Shown: positions 17,232 to 24,802 of the stretch, piece after piece
Numbering within the stretch: the stretch's first letter is position 1
How the letters are laid out: each line of letters opens with the position of its first letter
NCBI RefSeq assembly: GCF_019145495.1
Contig: NZ_JAHSTU010000012.1
Coordinates: 62,001 to 126,000, forward strand
DNA from: Pseudomonas azerbaijanoccidentalis
GTDB lineage: Bacteria; Pseudomonadota; Gammaproteobacteria; Pseudomonadales; Pseudomonadaceae
Direction: 5' to 3'
Length of the DNA stretch: 64,000 bases
Notes under the pieces: model-generated
Seen by the model: only the letters and a program-made list of their open reading frames with translations
Told to the model about the DNA's origin: nothing
Databases searched by the model: none
Made by a program: the position numbers and the translations under genes

Positions 17232-17987
17232 ATGAAAACCGATAAAATTATAGATGTAGACGATTTAGGTGAGGCAATTCGCGAGGGCCGCGATCTGCAT
17301 TCGGCTCACGCCTATCGCATTCTGTTCGCCCAAGAAAACCTGAACTTCCGCGCAATTGAAGTCAACGACCCCGTGCCACTGGGTCGCCAAATCCTTGTCG
17401 CTGCTGGATTGCGTGCATATGACGACTACAGCCTGTTTGCAATTCTGGAAACAGGGGATTTTGAAGACTTGCGCCTTGATGAACCCTTCGATCTACGCGG
17501 TCGCGGTGCTGAACGCTTTGTGGCATTCCAGACCGATCGCGATTTCAAGCTGACTGTCAACGACAGCCAAATATCATGGGGCAAGCCCGCGATTTCAGGC
17601 GCCGCACTTTACGAACTGGCGAAACCCGGTGAGGGCGAGGCCGTCTTCATGGTCATCCGCGGAGGTGACGATCGCGAGATTGAACCGAACGAGGCGGTGG
17701 ATCTTACAGCTCCGGGGGTGGAGCATTTTGTGACTGCTCCCAAGCGCAAGCCGAAAATCGACATCGTAGTTAATGGCCGCGAAGTCCAGGTCAATGACAG
17801 TCACCAAACTTTCGAGCAGCTAGTAGCTATCGCTTACCCGGGTGAGGCTCCGACAGCTGAGATCGTGTATTCGATTACGTACCGCGGTGTGGCTTCTAAG
17901 CCCCACAGCGGTGAATTGGCCGCAAGCGGCTTTGTTGAAGTAAAGAACGGGAGCGTGATCAATGTCAGCCGCACCATTCAGTCTTAA
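17232..17987 (+). CDS. Multi-ubiquitin domain protein (three ubiquitin-like repeats)
   Basis: 251 aa. Three beta-grasp-like repeats are seen: residues about 25-98 ('AYRILFAQENLNFRAIEV' ... 'RFVAFQTD'), 102-170 ('DFKLTVNDSQISWGKPAISG' ... 'EHFVTAP') and 174-251 ('KIDIVVNGREVQVNDSHQTF' ... 'INVSRTIQS'). The repeats share the 'xxFhVNdxxhxxxxxxhxGxxL' opening and a 'G..FV' closing strand. This matches the Multi_ubiq family, which travels with E1-like genes. The C terminus is ...TIQS with no Gly-Gly, so classical conjugation through a diglycine is not obvious. It overlaps the ThiF gene by 26 bases and follows the helicase gene after 83 bases. Confidence 0.85.
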   Translation: MKTDKIIDVDDLGEAIREGRDLHSAHAYRILFAQENLNFRAIEVNDPVPLGRQILVAAGLRAYDDYSLFAILETGDFEDLRLDEPFDLRGRGAERFVAFQTDRDFKLTVNDSQISWGKPAISGAALYELAKPGEGEAVFMVIRGGDDREIEPNEAVDLTAPGVEHFVTAPKRKPKIDIVVNGREVQVNDSHQTFEQLVAIAYPGEAPTAEIVYSITYRGVASKPHSGELAASGFVEVKNGSVINVSRTIQS

Positions 17988-19137
17988 TAACGACCTTAAG
18001 CGCTTGCGCGAGGATGGGTACTACGTGCAGATCGTGGGCGGCTTTTTGGTCATGCGCGAAGTACCGTACGTTAACGCGCAGCGGGAAGTGAAGATCGGCA
18101 CGCTCGTCTCGAGCCTTTGTATGTCCGGGAACGTCACCCAAAAGCCCGAACCGCACACGATTCACTTCGACGGTGACTTCCCGTGCACTTCCCAGGGCGC
18201 ACCCATCCAAGCAATCGCCCATCAGAGCGCAGCGGTAGATCTGGGGCACGGACTGAGTGCTCAGCACATGTTCTCCAGCAAACCCGGGCCTGAGGGTTAC
18301 AGCGATTACCATCAGAAGATGACGACGTACGCGACGATTATTTCTGGCCACGCGGCAATTCTTAAACCTGGCGCTACTCCGCGGGTGTTCAGACATCCGG
18401 ACGAAGAAGAGGACAGTGTATTTAACTATCTGGAAACTGCATCTGACCGAGTGGGTATTGGGGCGTTGACCGCGCGGCTTGAAGGACAGCGCATCGTAAT
18501 CCTCGGTGTTGGTGGCACAGGATCGTATGTGCTCGACCAAGTGGCGAAAACACCGGTGAGCGAGATCCGTCTCATTGACGGCGACGATTTCCTACAACAC
18601 AACGCTTTTCGCGCCCCTGGAGCCCCGTCAATTGACACTCTCCGCGAGGTCCCGAAGAAAGTTCATTACTTAGCTGGCATCTACGGGAAAATGCACCGTC
18701 ATATCCAGCCGCATGCAGTGCCGATGGATGCAGATCATCTCAACCTTCTGAACGGAGCCACCTTCGCCTTCCTCTGTATGGATGCGGGCGAGCCAAAGCG
18801 TTTGGCGGTGCAGAAGTTGGAAGAGATGGGAGTTCCCTTCGTGGATGTGGGAATGGGACTCGAACTGGTCAATGGCTCGCTGGGCGGCATTCTCCGCGTG
18901 ACGGCTAGCACCCCGATCAAACGTGATCATATTCGCAAGCGAGTGTCTTTCGAGGGAGGGGGCGCGGAAAACGTGTACGCGTCGAACATTCAGGTCGCCG
19001 AATTAAACATGATGAACGCGGCACTTGCCGTAATCAAATGGAAAAAACTTCTTGGCTTTTACCGTGACCTAGAAAATGAACATCACTGTTCCTATACAAC
19101 CGACGGAAATATGCTGCTGAATGGGGACACGCAATGA
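17962..19137 (+). CDS. E1-like ThiF-family adenylyltransferase with extra N-terminal domain
   Basis: 391 aa. Residues about 165-391 form the E1/ThiF/MoeB Rossmann domain: nucleotide motif G182-V-G-G-T-G-S188, then 'IRLIDGDDFLQHNAFRAPGA' with the conserved Asp and Asn/Arg, and 'FLCMDAGEPKR'. The expected CxxC zinc pairs of MoeB are absent. Residues 1-160 form a separate domain (DUF6791-like) with 'TIHFDGDFPCTSQGAPIQAI'. The HF-x-G-x-x-P-C(75) pattern recalls E2-like folds, so an E1-E2 type fusion is possible. The enzyme should adenylate the C terminus of the ubiquitin-like protein encoded just upstream. Overlaps on both sides (26 and 4 bases) show tight coupling. Confidence 0.85.
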   Translation: MSAAPFSLNNDLKRLREDGYYVQIVGGFLVMREVPYVNAQREVKIGTLVSSLCMSGNVTQKPEPHTIHFDGDFPCTSQGAPIQAIAHQSAAVDLGHGLSAQHMFSSKPGPEGYSDYHQKMTTYATIISGHAAILKPGATPRVFRHPDEEEDSVFNYLETASDRVGIGALTARLEGQRIVILGVGGTGSYVLDQVAKTPVSEIRLIDGDDFLQHNAFRAPGAPSIDTLREVPKKVHYLAGIYGKMHRHIQPHAVPMDADHLNLLNGATFAFLCMDAGEPKRLAVQKLEEMGVPFVDVGMGLELVNGSLGGILRVTASTPIKRDHIRKRVSFEGGGAENVYASNIQVAELNMMNAALAVIKWKKLLGFYRDLENEHHCSYTTDGNMLLNGDTQ

Positions 19138-19586
19138 TGCGTTATAACCAACTTACCCCCTGCTTCGTAAAAGGGGTCCCGCGAGAATTAGAACCTGGCA
19201 TTCTGTACGTTTCGATGGAGTACGGTACCGTAGTCCACAGTTGCTGTTGCGGCTGTGGCCTTGAAGTGGTGACACCTCTGACTCCAACGGACTGGAAGTT
19301 GACCTATGACGGCGAGTCAATTTCACTATGGCCATCGGTAGGCAACTGGAATCTACCTTGTAGATCGCACTATGTGGTTAAGGGGAGTCGGGTAATAGAG
19401 GCTGAGCCTTGGGATAAAGCCAAGATCGAGGCAGAGCAAAGACGTGACAAGGCAGCGAAAGCTTTGTTTTATGCAAACTCTGCGGAGTTGGTTGCTCTTC
19501 CGAAAAAAGAAATGCAGAACTCTGGATCTGCACCGCGCGTAGCACAAAAAGGAATGTTGGAGAAGTTGTTAGGTTGGTTTCGCTAA
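19134..19586 (+). CDS. Cys/His-rich DUF6527-type protein
   Basis: 150 aa. A compact metal-site pattern is visible: H35-S-C37-C-C39-G-C41, then 'SLWPSVGNWNLPCRSHYVV' with C76 and H79. This H-x-CxCxC ... PSxGNWxxxCxSHY signature is the DUF6527 pattern I know from operons with ThiF and multi-ubiquitin genes; its chemistry is not known to me. The C-terminal 60 residues are charged and helical ('AEQRRDKAAKALFYANSAEL') and end with 'MLEKLLGWFR', a possible amphipathic or membrane-touching tail. A zinc-dependent ligase-like or peptidase-like role is conceivable. It starts within the ThiF stop codon. Confidence 0.75.
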   Translation: MMRYNQLTPCFVKGVPRELEPGILYVSMEYGTVVHSCCCGCGLEVVTPLTPTDWKLTYDGESISLWPSVGNWNLPCRSHYVVKGSRVIEAEPWDKAKIEAEQRRDKAAKALFYANSAELVALPKKEMQNSGSAPRVAQKGMLEKLLGWFR

Positions 19587-19815
19587 TAATTATTTTGATC
19601 TTCTTTGTGTATAAACTATTCCATAAAACCAATTGGATGGTTGAGGTTATAGTCTCCATATCGGGTAAATCTCGGTCGGCTGATAGCAGTGGTGCGTGCA
19701 TTTGGCTCGGATCTTTGTGTAGTGATTCGGGGGCGTCGAGACGCTTGTGCTTCTAAGTCTTGTGTTTTTGTTAAGATTGTTGATTTTTTTGCTTTGAATA
19801 GTAAGAGTTGTTTTG
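19587..19815. other. AT-rich gap between DUF6527 and membrane protein genes
   Basis: About 230 bp, clearly richer in A and T than its surroundings. No gene is supported. It may hold a promoter for the membrane protein gene; several TATAAT-like strings prevent a firm choice. Confidence 0.4.
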
Positions 19816-21195
19816 ATGGTTAACCATTTACTAACTGTAGATTTTAATGAGGATTTATATATATATATGATTTTGAGTTTTTCAGCTTTTTTTCGACCAT
19901 ACTTCGATTTTCTTTATGGTGGGGCGTACAGTATTTATCAAACTTTGGAGGGGCTCAATTGGGCGTCTTCCAATTTTGTTAAGTATGACGATGCGGGGAT
20001 GTTGGTTGAAAGTTACTGGTCACCTTCAGAAGCTGTCATGATTCCATTGGGGGGACTTATGTTATTAACATTTTTCTTGATCCCATGGGTCGCTATGGCG
20101 GCTCATGCCCTAGGGGGCAAGAGAGGGGTTTTTATATTTTTTTTACTGTCCATAGCACCGGGCTTATTAAATGTTTTAGGTTTTTTTCCATCTATTAACT
20201 ATTTGCCAGGGCGGTTTGTTATTCAAGGTGCGGGTACGCTAGGTAGTGAATTGGGCATAGTTCCTATTCTGGTATTGGGAGCTTTAGCCGGCTGGGCAAC
20301 TATAATTATTATTTACGATAATTTTAGTTTGGGTGACCGTTTTCGGCAGTGCTATGACCATCTATGGTTTTCAATGGCAATTGTCGCAGCGGTCTTTTTC
20401 GTTGCAGATAACGGTGCCAACGAAAATATCTCCCAGCTTAAAGAGGCTACTGCTGAGGTACAAAAATCCAGCGAGTATTTACTGGGTCAGGTTAGAGCTT
20501 ATGAAAGCTACTGTGACGCTCATGGATTAAATGGAAGTTCATCGTGTCAGTGGTCAGTTTATGTTCAGCAAGAACTTGGTGAAATAGCGGTAAATGGTGA
20601 ATTTTACTTCAAAGAGTTTGGTCCGGATAGCAGTACGGATATCTATAAGCGTCCAGGTCGAGATATATCACCGGAAAAGATAATTCAAATTCGGAAAGAG
20701 ATTGCTGAATATAATCAGAAAGTATGCCCAGTGGTAAGTATTGCCGCTGGCGTGACTAGAAGCTCGCCTTCTTCTCGTTTCTGCGAAAGAGTGCCAAGCA
20801 CCTACTGCTCTGCATTTCCAGATAAGCCGAATGTACAGGTTGAAAATGTATCTTTGCTTTCCAGTGTGGCATTGGGTAGTGAGTGTATAGTTCCTTCGCT
20901 CGTTGCTTCAAAACCACAAATTACTAAACTGGTTGCCTTGGCGGCCCAAGTAAAGAAAGCTAAACACCATCGACTTTTTTACTTCTTAGCAGCATCGATG
21001 ATTCTTGGGGGTAAAATAGCAAACGCCACTACTAAAGTGGTCGAAATGGATAGTCGTCCACCTGCTCAGCGCCGTCGTGCAGTAAAAGTTTTTTCAGAAG
21101 TATGGAGCGGAATACGTCGTTTCATCACTAGACTTCTATGTGCTTTGGGGCGGGCATTGAAAAAATATAAAGATCGAGCCCAGTCCGACGCCTAA
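19816..21195 (+). CDS. Membrane protein of unknown function with Cys-rich loop
   Basis: 459 aa from ATG 19816; ATG 19867 after GAGGA is an alternative start. Four hydrophobic segments are seen early ('SEAVMIPLGGLMLLTFFLIP', 'GVFIFFLLSIAPGLLNVLGF', 'VPILVLGALAGWATIIIIYD', 'WFSMAIVAAVFFVADNG'). A loop of about 200 residues follows with seven to eight cysteines, suggesting disulfides outside the cytoplasm. A fifth segment is 'LFYFLAASMILGGKIANAT', and the tail is strongly basic. Base use is far more A/T-rich than the genes around it, so it probably has a separate origin. It follows the ubiquitin-like cluster on the same strand and could be its membrane effector, but that is only a guess. I do not recognise the family. 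Confidence 0.7.
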   Translation: MVNHLLTVDFNEDLYIYMILSFSAFFRPYFDFLYGGAYSIYQTLEGLNWASSNFVKYDDAGMLVESYWSPSEAVMIPLGGLMLLTFFLIPWVAMAAHALGGKRGVFIFFLLSIAPGLLNVLGFFPSINYLPGRFVIQGAGTLGSELGIVPILVLGALAGWATIIIIYDNFSLGDRFRQCYDHLWFSMAIVAAVFFVADNGANENISQLKEATAEVQKSSEYLLGQVRAYESYCDAHGLNGSSSCQWSVYVQQELGEIAVNGEFYFKEFGPDSSTDIYKRPGRDISPEKIIQIRKEIAEYNQKVCPVVSIAAGVTRSSPSSRFCERVPSTYCSAFPDKPNVQVENVSLLSSVALGSECIVPSLVASKPQITKLVALAAQVKKAKHHRLFYFLAASMILGGKIANATTKVVEMDSRPPAQRRRAVKVFSEVWSGIRRFITRLLCALGRALKKYKDRAQSDA

Positions 21196-21221
21196 CACTT
21201 TAGTATAGAATTACCCCATCG

Positions 21222-21248
21222 AGCCTAGTTTTTGCAGCTAGGCTTTTC
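21222..21248 (+). terminator. Terminator-like hairpin after the membrane protein gene
   Basis: AGCCTAG-tttttgcag-CTAGGCT followed by TTTT. It plausibly ends the island operon. Confidence 0.6.
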
Positions 21249-21418
21249 GAAGTTGTACCTGGAGTGATCTGAGCGTCTCTACCACAACTGGTTACTTCTC
21301 GATTCAAGCAGGCCATAATTTAACTTCGGATGAGCCAGCCTTGCTTTGCACGCTTGGTGTTTACGCAAGAGCGTGATTTTGATTTCCGTAATTCCATGGG
21401 TGGATTAATTTCCGGGGT

Positions 21419-21724
21419 TCACGATGCGATGGGATGCTTATTCTCGACGGGTAAGCGGAACAGCCAAGGCTTTTGCAAGCGACACGCGAGCAAGCGCACA
21501 GTCAGCAGATAGTAATAGCGAGTCGAATCTGCACGTTTGCTTACATGGTGATCCAAAAACCAGGCAAGATGCTTTCGCTGCCAGGTTCTTGGGTTGTCCC
21601 TTTGCCAGCGTTCATAGATTGCCGCATGGATCACCTTTGCTTGACGAAGGTGACGCTGGCGGGTGGTATGCGACCCGGTCAAAACACCAGCCAGAAACAG
21701 CCCCATATCGAACGGCTTTCTCAT
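21419..21724 (-). CDS. Small protein encoded after the integrase
   Basis: 101 aa, very basic. Its ATG overlaps the integrase stop codon by four bases, so it is co-translated. The middle part ('HLAWFLDHHVSKRADSTRYYY') has the feel of a helical core-binding domain of tyrosine recombinases, but the protein has no catalytic residues. A recombination directionality or accessory role is likely by position; the sequence does not prove it. Confidence 0.6.
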   Translation of the reverse strand: MRKPFDMGLFLAGVLTGSHTTRQRHLRQAKVIHAAIYERWQRDNPRTWQRKHLAWFLDHHVSKRADSTRYYYLLTVRLLACRLQKPWLFRLPVENKHPIAS

Positions 21725-22701
21725 GACCGGCCGCCGATGTAAGCCGATACCACGTCGATACGGCCGTGTCCGAGTTCATAGCTGATTTGCGTTCGTGCTT
21801 CCTGATCGAGATGCCGGTTGAGTTTGTAGCAGCTGCCGCCATTGATGGGTGCGAGATGCTGAGTTATTTGTTCGTAGCGTTCGCATGCATAGGCGGCCCG
21901 TAATTCATGGAAGCCTTTAATGTTATGCGCATGCAGGATGTCTCGTGCGGAGTGGACGACATTGTTCAGGAAGTCTCGGTAGCTTTCATGCGATGCCAGC
22001 AAATTACGGCTGCCGTTTGGTGATACTCGCTCGGCATACTCGAGCGATTCTCGAATCGGGTCATCGACCCTGACCCAACGAGGAGCCGACGCACCTGAAC
22101 GGCCACCTTTGGTGCCATCCTGAATATTGATCCTGCCGAGTTGTTCGGCCTCACGCCTAAGGCGCGGAAGGTCGGCCAAAATTGCCTCGCGCAGGCGCAT
22201 GCCGGTGGCTCGCGCCAACTGCGCAATGGCCGCCGCGCGCGCGAGTTGGTGTTCGCAAAACGCATCGACGATGCGCATCACGTGTTCGCGATCCTGGCCT
22301 TGTGGAGTTGTCGTGCGGATGGCGGTGCGCTGCTTTCTCAAGGCCGTGCTCGGACTTGGCACTTTCACATATTGATCACCGCGAAGCGCAGCCATGGTTC
22401 GGTTGACGCTGGACAGTCGATTTTGTGCGGTAGCAATGGCGAGATCGCTGCGCTCAACCAGGTGACGCAGATGCTCCGCGTAATCCAGCAAGGTCTGCCG
22501 ATCAATCTGCCGAGCGTCATTAAATCCCGGGCCATCCTCCGACCGACACCACCGCACAAATGCTTGCCACCTATCACTGTGCGCTTTCACGGTGCCGTGG
22601 TGCCCGCCACCGAACAGGTCTTTCAGGGCCTGCGGCCCGGCATAGCTCAGCTGCCGACCATAGCCAAAATTGCGCCTATCCCGTCTACCGACCAACGCCA
22701 T
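21721..22701 (-). CDS. Tyrosine recombinase (island integrase)
   Basis: 326 aa from ATG 22699-22701, eight bases after AGAGGA; GTG 22707 is a weaker start. The N-terminal half is the SAM-like DNA-binding domain ('HSDRWQAFVRWCRSEDGPGF'). The catalytic part shows 'ARATGMRLREAIL' (first Arg), a KGGRSG lysine loop, 'GFHELRAAYACERYE' (H-x-x-R) and 'YELGHGRIDVVSAYIGG' (second His and the Tyr nucleophile). All expected active residues are present, so the enzyme should be functional. It resembles the Integrase_1-type proteins of genomic islands. It most likely catalyses insertion at tRNA-Thr. Confidence 0.9.
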   Translation of the reverse strand: MALVGRRDRRNFGYGRQLSYAGPQALKDLFGGGHHGTVKAHSDRWQAFVRWCRSEDGPGFNDARQIDRQTLLDYAEHLRHLVERSDLAIATAQNRLSSVNRTMAALRGDQYVKVPSPSTALRKQRTAIRTTTPQGQDREHVMRIVDAFCEHQLARAAAIAQLARATGMRLREAILADLPRLRREAEQLGRINIQDGTKGGRSGASAPRWVRVDDPIRESLEYAERVSPNGSRNLLASHESYRDFLNNVVHSARDILHAHNIKGFHELRAAYACERYEQITQHLAPINGGSCYKLNRHLDQEARTQISYELGHGRIDVVSAYIGGRS

Positions 22702-23574
22702 GATCACATTCCTCTCGAAGCCAAACTTTTAAAACCAACCCCACGTCATCCCGCCACGAATGTTGAGTGTTATCAGGGATCAAGGCCCCTGCGACCTGTG
22801 AGGGTTGTCCACTAACGCGGGACTGACGGCTCTTTACGACCGGGAGCTTGGGCATCTCATGATCTGGCCTCCTGAACACTTCCGCAGAAGTGGGCAGGTG
22901 GAGGCTACGCTGGCTGACGAGACCGGCGCCGCGAGATCTTGAGTCGGGTGAAGGCAGTGAAGCGATAACCGGGGCATGCCTGACTGTCAGTCAGGTGCAG
23001 TCCGTTCCGTGGGCTGCGGCACCATCATCTGCATCGCTGTTGCTGGCGACTTCGGTGTTTGTCACGCCGATTGTCACGAGGGGGAATGCCGCAAAGCCTT
23101 GTACGAGTTGGGCTGCAGCAGCGGTAGGAGCGCCCGTCTCTTTCCGGTAGAAAGAGACGGGCGCAGGTTGGAGCAAGGAAATGGCCAAGCGGATAGGTTG
23201 CTGCAGGGTAGCTATGAAAAGGGGATGAGTTGCCACAGTGGGCACACTGGTAAAAGTAGGCATCCATCACATCGCTGTGACCGTGCGAACCGCCGGACGC
23301 TAATCGCACTTTGGGAGAAGCACCACGGTGTGGCGTAGCCTTAAAGGTTCTGGCTACCTGGGTTGCTGTCAACGACATCCCTTGCCCGATCTTTGCTTCA
23401 CCTGTGAGTAATTCGAGCCAAAGCTCGAATTTTAGGAAGTTCTGCAGCTTTGGATGAAGTTATCCTGCGTTGGATATCTGTGGTTTACGCGCCACCTTTT
23501 GCTTCAGGCATGTGGCGTTCGCTCCTAACGGTTAGCCGGGCACAATGGCAAAGAACCACGATTTCTGGCCTCCC
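22702..23574. other. Long gap between integrase and Abi genes with a strong hairpin
   Basis: About 870 bp with several short overlapping open frames on both strands, none with a ribosome site or a family I know. A perfect 14-bp inverted repeat, GCGCCCGTCTCTTT-N7-AAAGAGACGGGCGC (23129-23163), stands out and has no T-run. The region could be decayed sequence, recombination sites or an RNA gene. Confidence 0.5.
23129..23163. repeat. Perfect 14-bp inverted repeat
   Basis: GCGCCCGTCTCTTT and its exact complement, separated by CCGGTAG. It forms a very stable hairpin without a terminator tail, within an otherwise empty stretch of the island. Confidence 0.8.
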
Positions 23575-24564
23575 TTACTCCAAATACCATTGCGGTTGAC
23601 GTTTCCAGTCATCTGGAAATCCCATGAGTTTCAAATAACCCGGTTCCCGCTGATCCATGATTTCGGCCAGACGAAATTTCCACTGGCTGTCTGGACTGAT
23701 CAAGTCGGTTAGATAGGCCAGCATCGTCAATACGATAAATAGCCGCTGCTTTGGCTGGGGCCGGTCGTCTGGCGCATTTGGGATGATCCATTCCTTTGGT
23801 AAGGATGGTCGAATCGAGAGCTCTCGGTTCCATAGTCGTGAGTGGTGGGCACAGCAGTTTCGAATGAAGGTCAGGGTGTGGAGCCAGGAGGCCAATACTT
23901 CGAAGGGGAGATTGAATCTGCTAGCGATCGCTTTTTTGTCGACGCTTTTTCCTATGGCATTGAAGAGGGTCGATACCGTTCCAAGGCTAAGTTCTTCCAG
24001 AACAGCCCAGGCGGGCGGCAACTCAGGATGGGCATAGGTCGACCCGTAGAATCGAAAATAGTTATCGCGCATGCGATTTTCAATCCGCTGCTGCTGGACC
24101 TGATCAGCCTGACGGCTCTTTTTTATACGATCGATCTCACGTCCAAGTTTGTTCCGTTCCTTGGTCAGTTGATCTCGCAGGGGGCGTAATAAATCAGAAT
24201 GTGAATATGACGAGGAGAAAACTGACGCCTCAGCTATCCAGTCAGGCCCATATTTAGGGCACATGTGATTGCTGATAGTCGCTCGGATGGCGACTTCGAC
24301 AGGTTCGATGGCATCCATGGTGATGCGTCGCAACAAACCATCGAAGCGGTAGATGTCGACGACTGCTTTCAGAGTGCTGCCGGGCTTGAAGGTGTGTTCA
24401 GGGTTTGGCTCCTGAAAAGGGCGCATGTAGGGGCTCAGGCGAAACAGCGTGACCACTTCGAGGAAACGCATGGCGCGGTCGTCATTAGCGACTTGCAGGC
24501 CGCGTTGCTTTAGCAGTTCCAATTGCTGTTCTACGCTGAGGGCCGGCTTGTCGAAGGGCCTCAT
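23575..24564 (-). CDS. Abi_2 (AbiD/AbiF-like) abortive infection protein
   Basis: 329 aa. The N terminus has 'KPALSVEQQLELLKQRGLQV' and 'LEVVTLFRLSPYMRPFQ', and the middle 'AIEPVEVAIRATISNHM'. The diagnostic C-terminal motif 'FIRNCCAHHSRLWNREL' contains R-N-x3-H, an Rx4-6H HEPN-type ribonuclease signature. Abi_2 proteins block phage growth by halting the host; AbiF members are reported as toxins held by a small RNA, and as relatives of Cas13. ATG 24562-24564 is chosen because GGAG lies nine bases upstream; a TTG at 24582 lies inside the terminator T-run. A promoter and a terminator precede the gene (see the ncRNA entry). Confidence 0.88.
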   Translation of the reverse strand: MRPFDKPALSVEQQLELLKQRGLQVANDDRAMRFLEVVTLFRLSPYMRPFQEPNPEHTFKPGSTLKAVVDIYRFDGLLRRITMDAIEPVEVAIRATISNHMCPKYGPDWIAEASVFSSSYSHSDLLRPLRDQLTKERNKLGREIDRIKKSRQADQVQQQRIENRMRDNYFRFYGSTYAHPELPPAWAVLEELSLGTVSTLFNAIGKSVDKKAIASRFNLPFEVLASWLHTLTFIRNCCAHHSRLWNRELSIRPSLPKEWIIPNAPDDRPQPKQRLFIVLTMLAYLTDLISPDSQWKFRLAEIMDQREPGYLKLMGFPDDWKRQPQWYLE

Positions 24565-24580
24565 GTAGTTTTCTCCAGGC

Positions 24581-24643
24581 AAAAAAAACCCGCACGATTT
24601 GAGCTTGCTGACTGGGTCAACCTAGGCTTGGCGGGTGTGTTGG
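24581..24643 (-). ncRNA. Candidate small RNA upstream of the Abi gene
   Basis: Read on the minus strand, a near-consensus promoter (TTGACG at 24676-24671, 16-bp spacer, TATAAT at 24654-24649) starts a transcript near 24642. About 10 bases in, the sequence ACCCGC (24636-24631) pairs with GCGGGT (24593-24588), followed by eight T (24588-24581). The enclosed 37 bases can form a small TGAC/GTCA hairpin. The RNA thus ends a few bases before the ribosome site of the Abi gene. This is the layout expected for an AbiF-linked RNA antitoxin, but it could also be a transcription attenuator. Confidence 0.5.
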
Positions 24644-24648
24644 GGTGC

Positions 24649-24676
24649 ATTATAGGTAGGTGTAAGAGCCCGTCAA
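24649..24676 (-). promoter_or_regulatory. Near-consensus sigma-70 promoter for Abi ncRNA/mRNA
   Basis: TTGACG and TATAAT with 16 bp between them on the minus strand. It is one of the best sigma-70 matches in the window. It would drive the short RNA and, on read-through, the Abi gene. Confidence 0.65.
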
Positions 24677-24777
24677 TGTTGCGCTAATGCGAAATTGTAA
24701 CGGGTGGAGGAGCGGGGGCAGAGCTTGGTCTGTCGATGGAGATAGGGCTTTGTTGGACTTATCGCAGCAATGTGCAA

Positions 24778-24800
24778 GCATCCAGGGAATTCCTGGATGC
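24778..24800. repeat. 9-bp inverted repeat next to attR
   Basis: GCATCCAGG-gaatt-CCTGGATGC, perfect arms, directly before the attR repeat. It may be an arm site for integrase or excisionase, or a hairpin; no test is possible from sequence. Confidence 0.5.
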
Positions 24801-24802
24801 CA

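Noticed and set aside
22976..23378. Overlapping frames of about 120 residues on both strands in the island gap
   Set aside because: Neither strand shows a good start or known motif, and the frames cross the 14-bp inverted repeat. Treated as noncoding.
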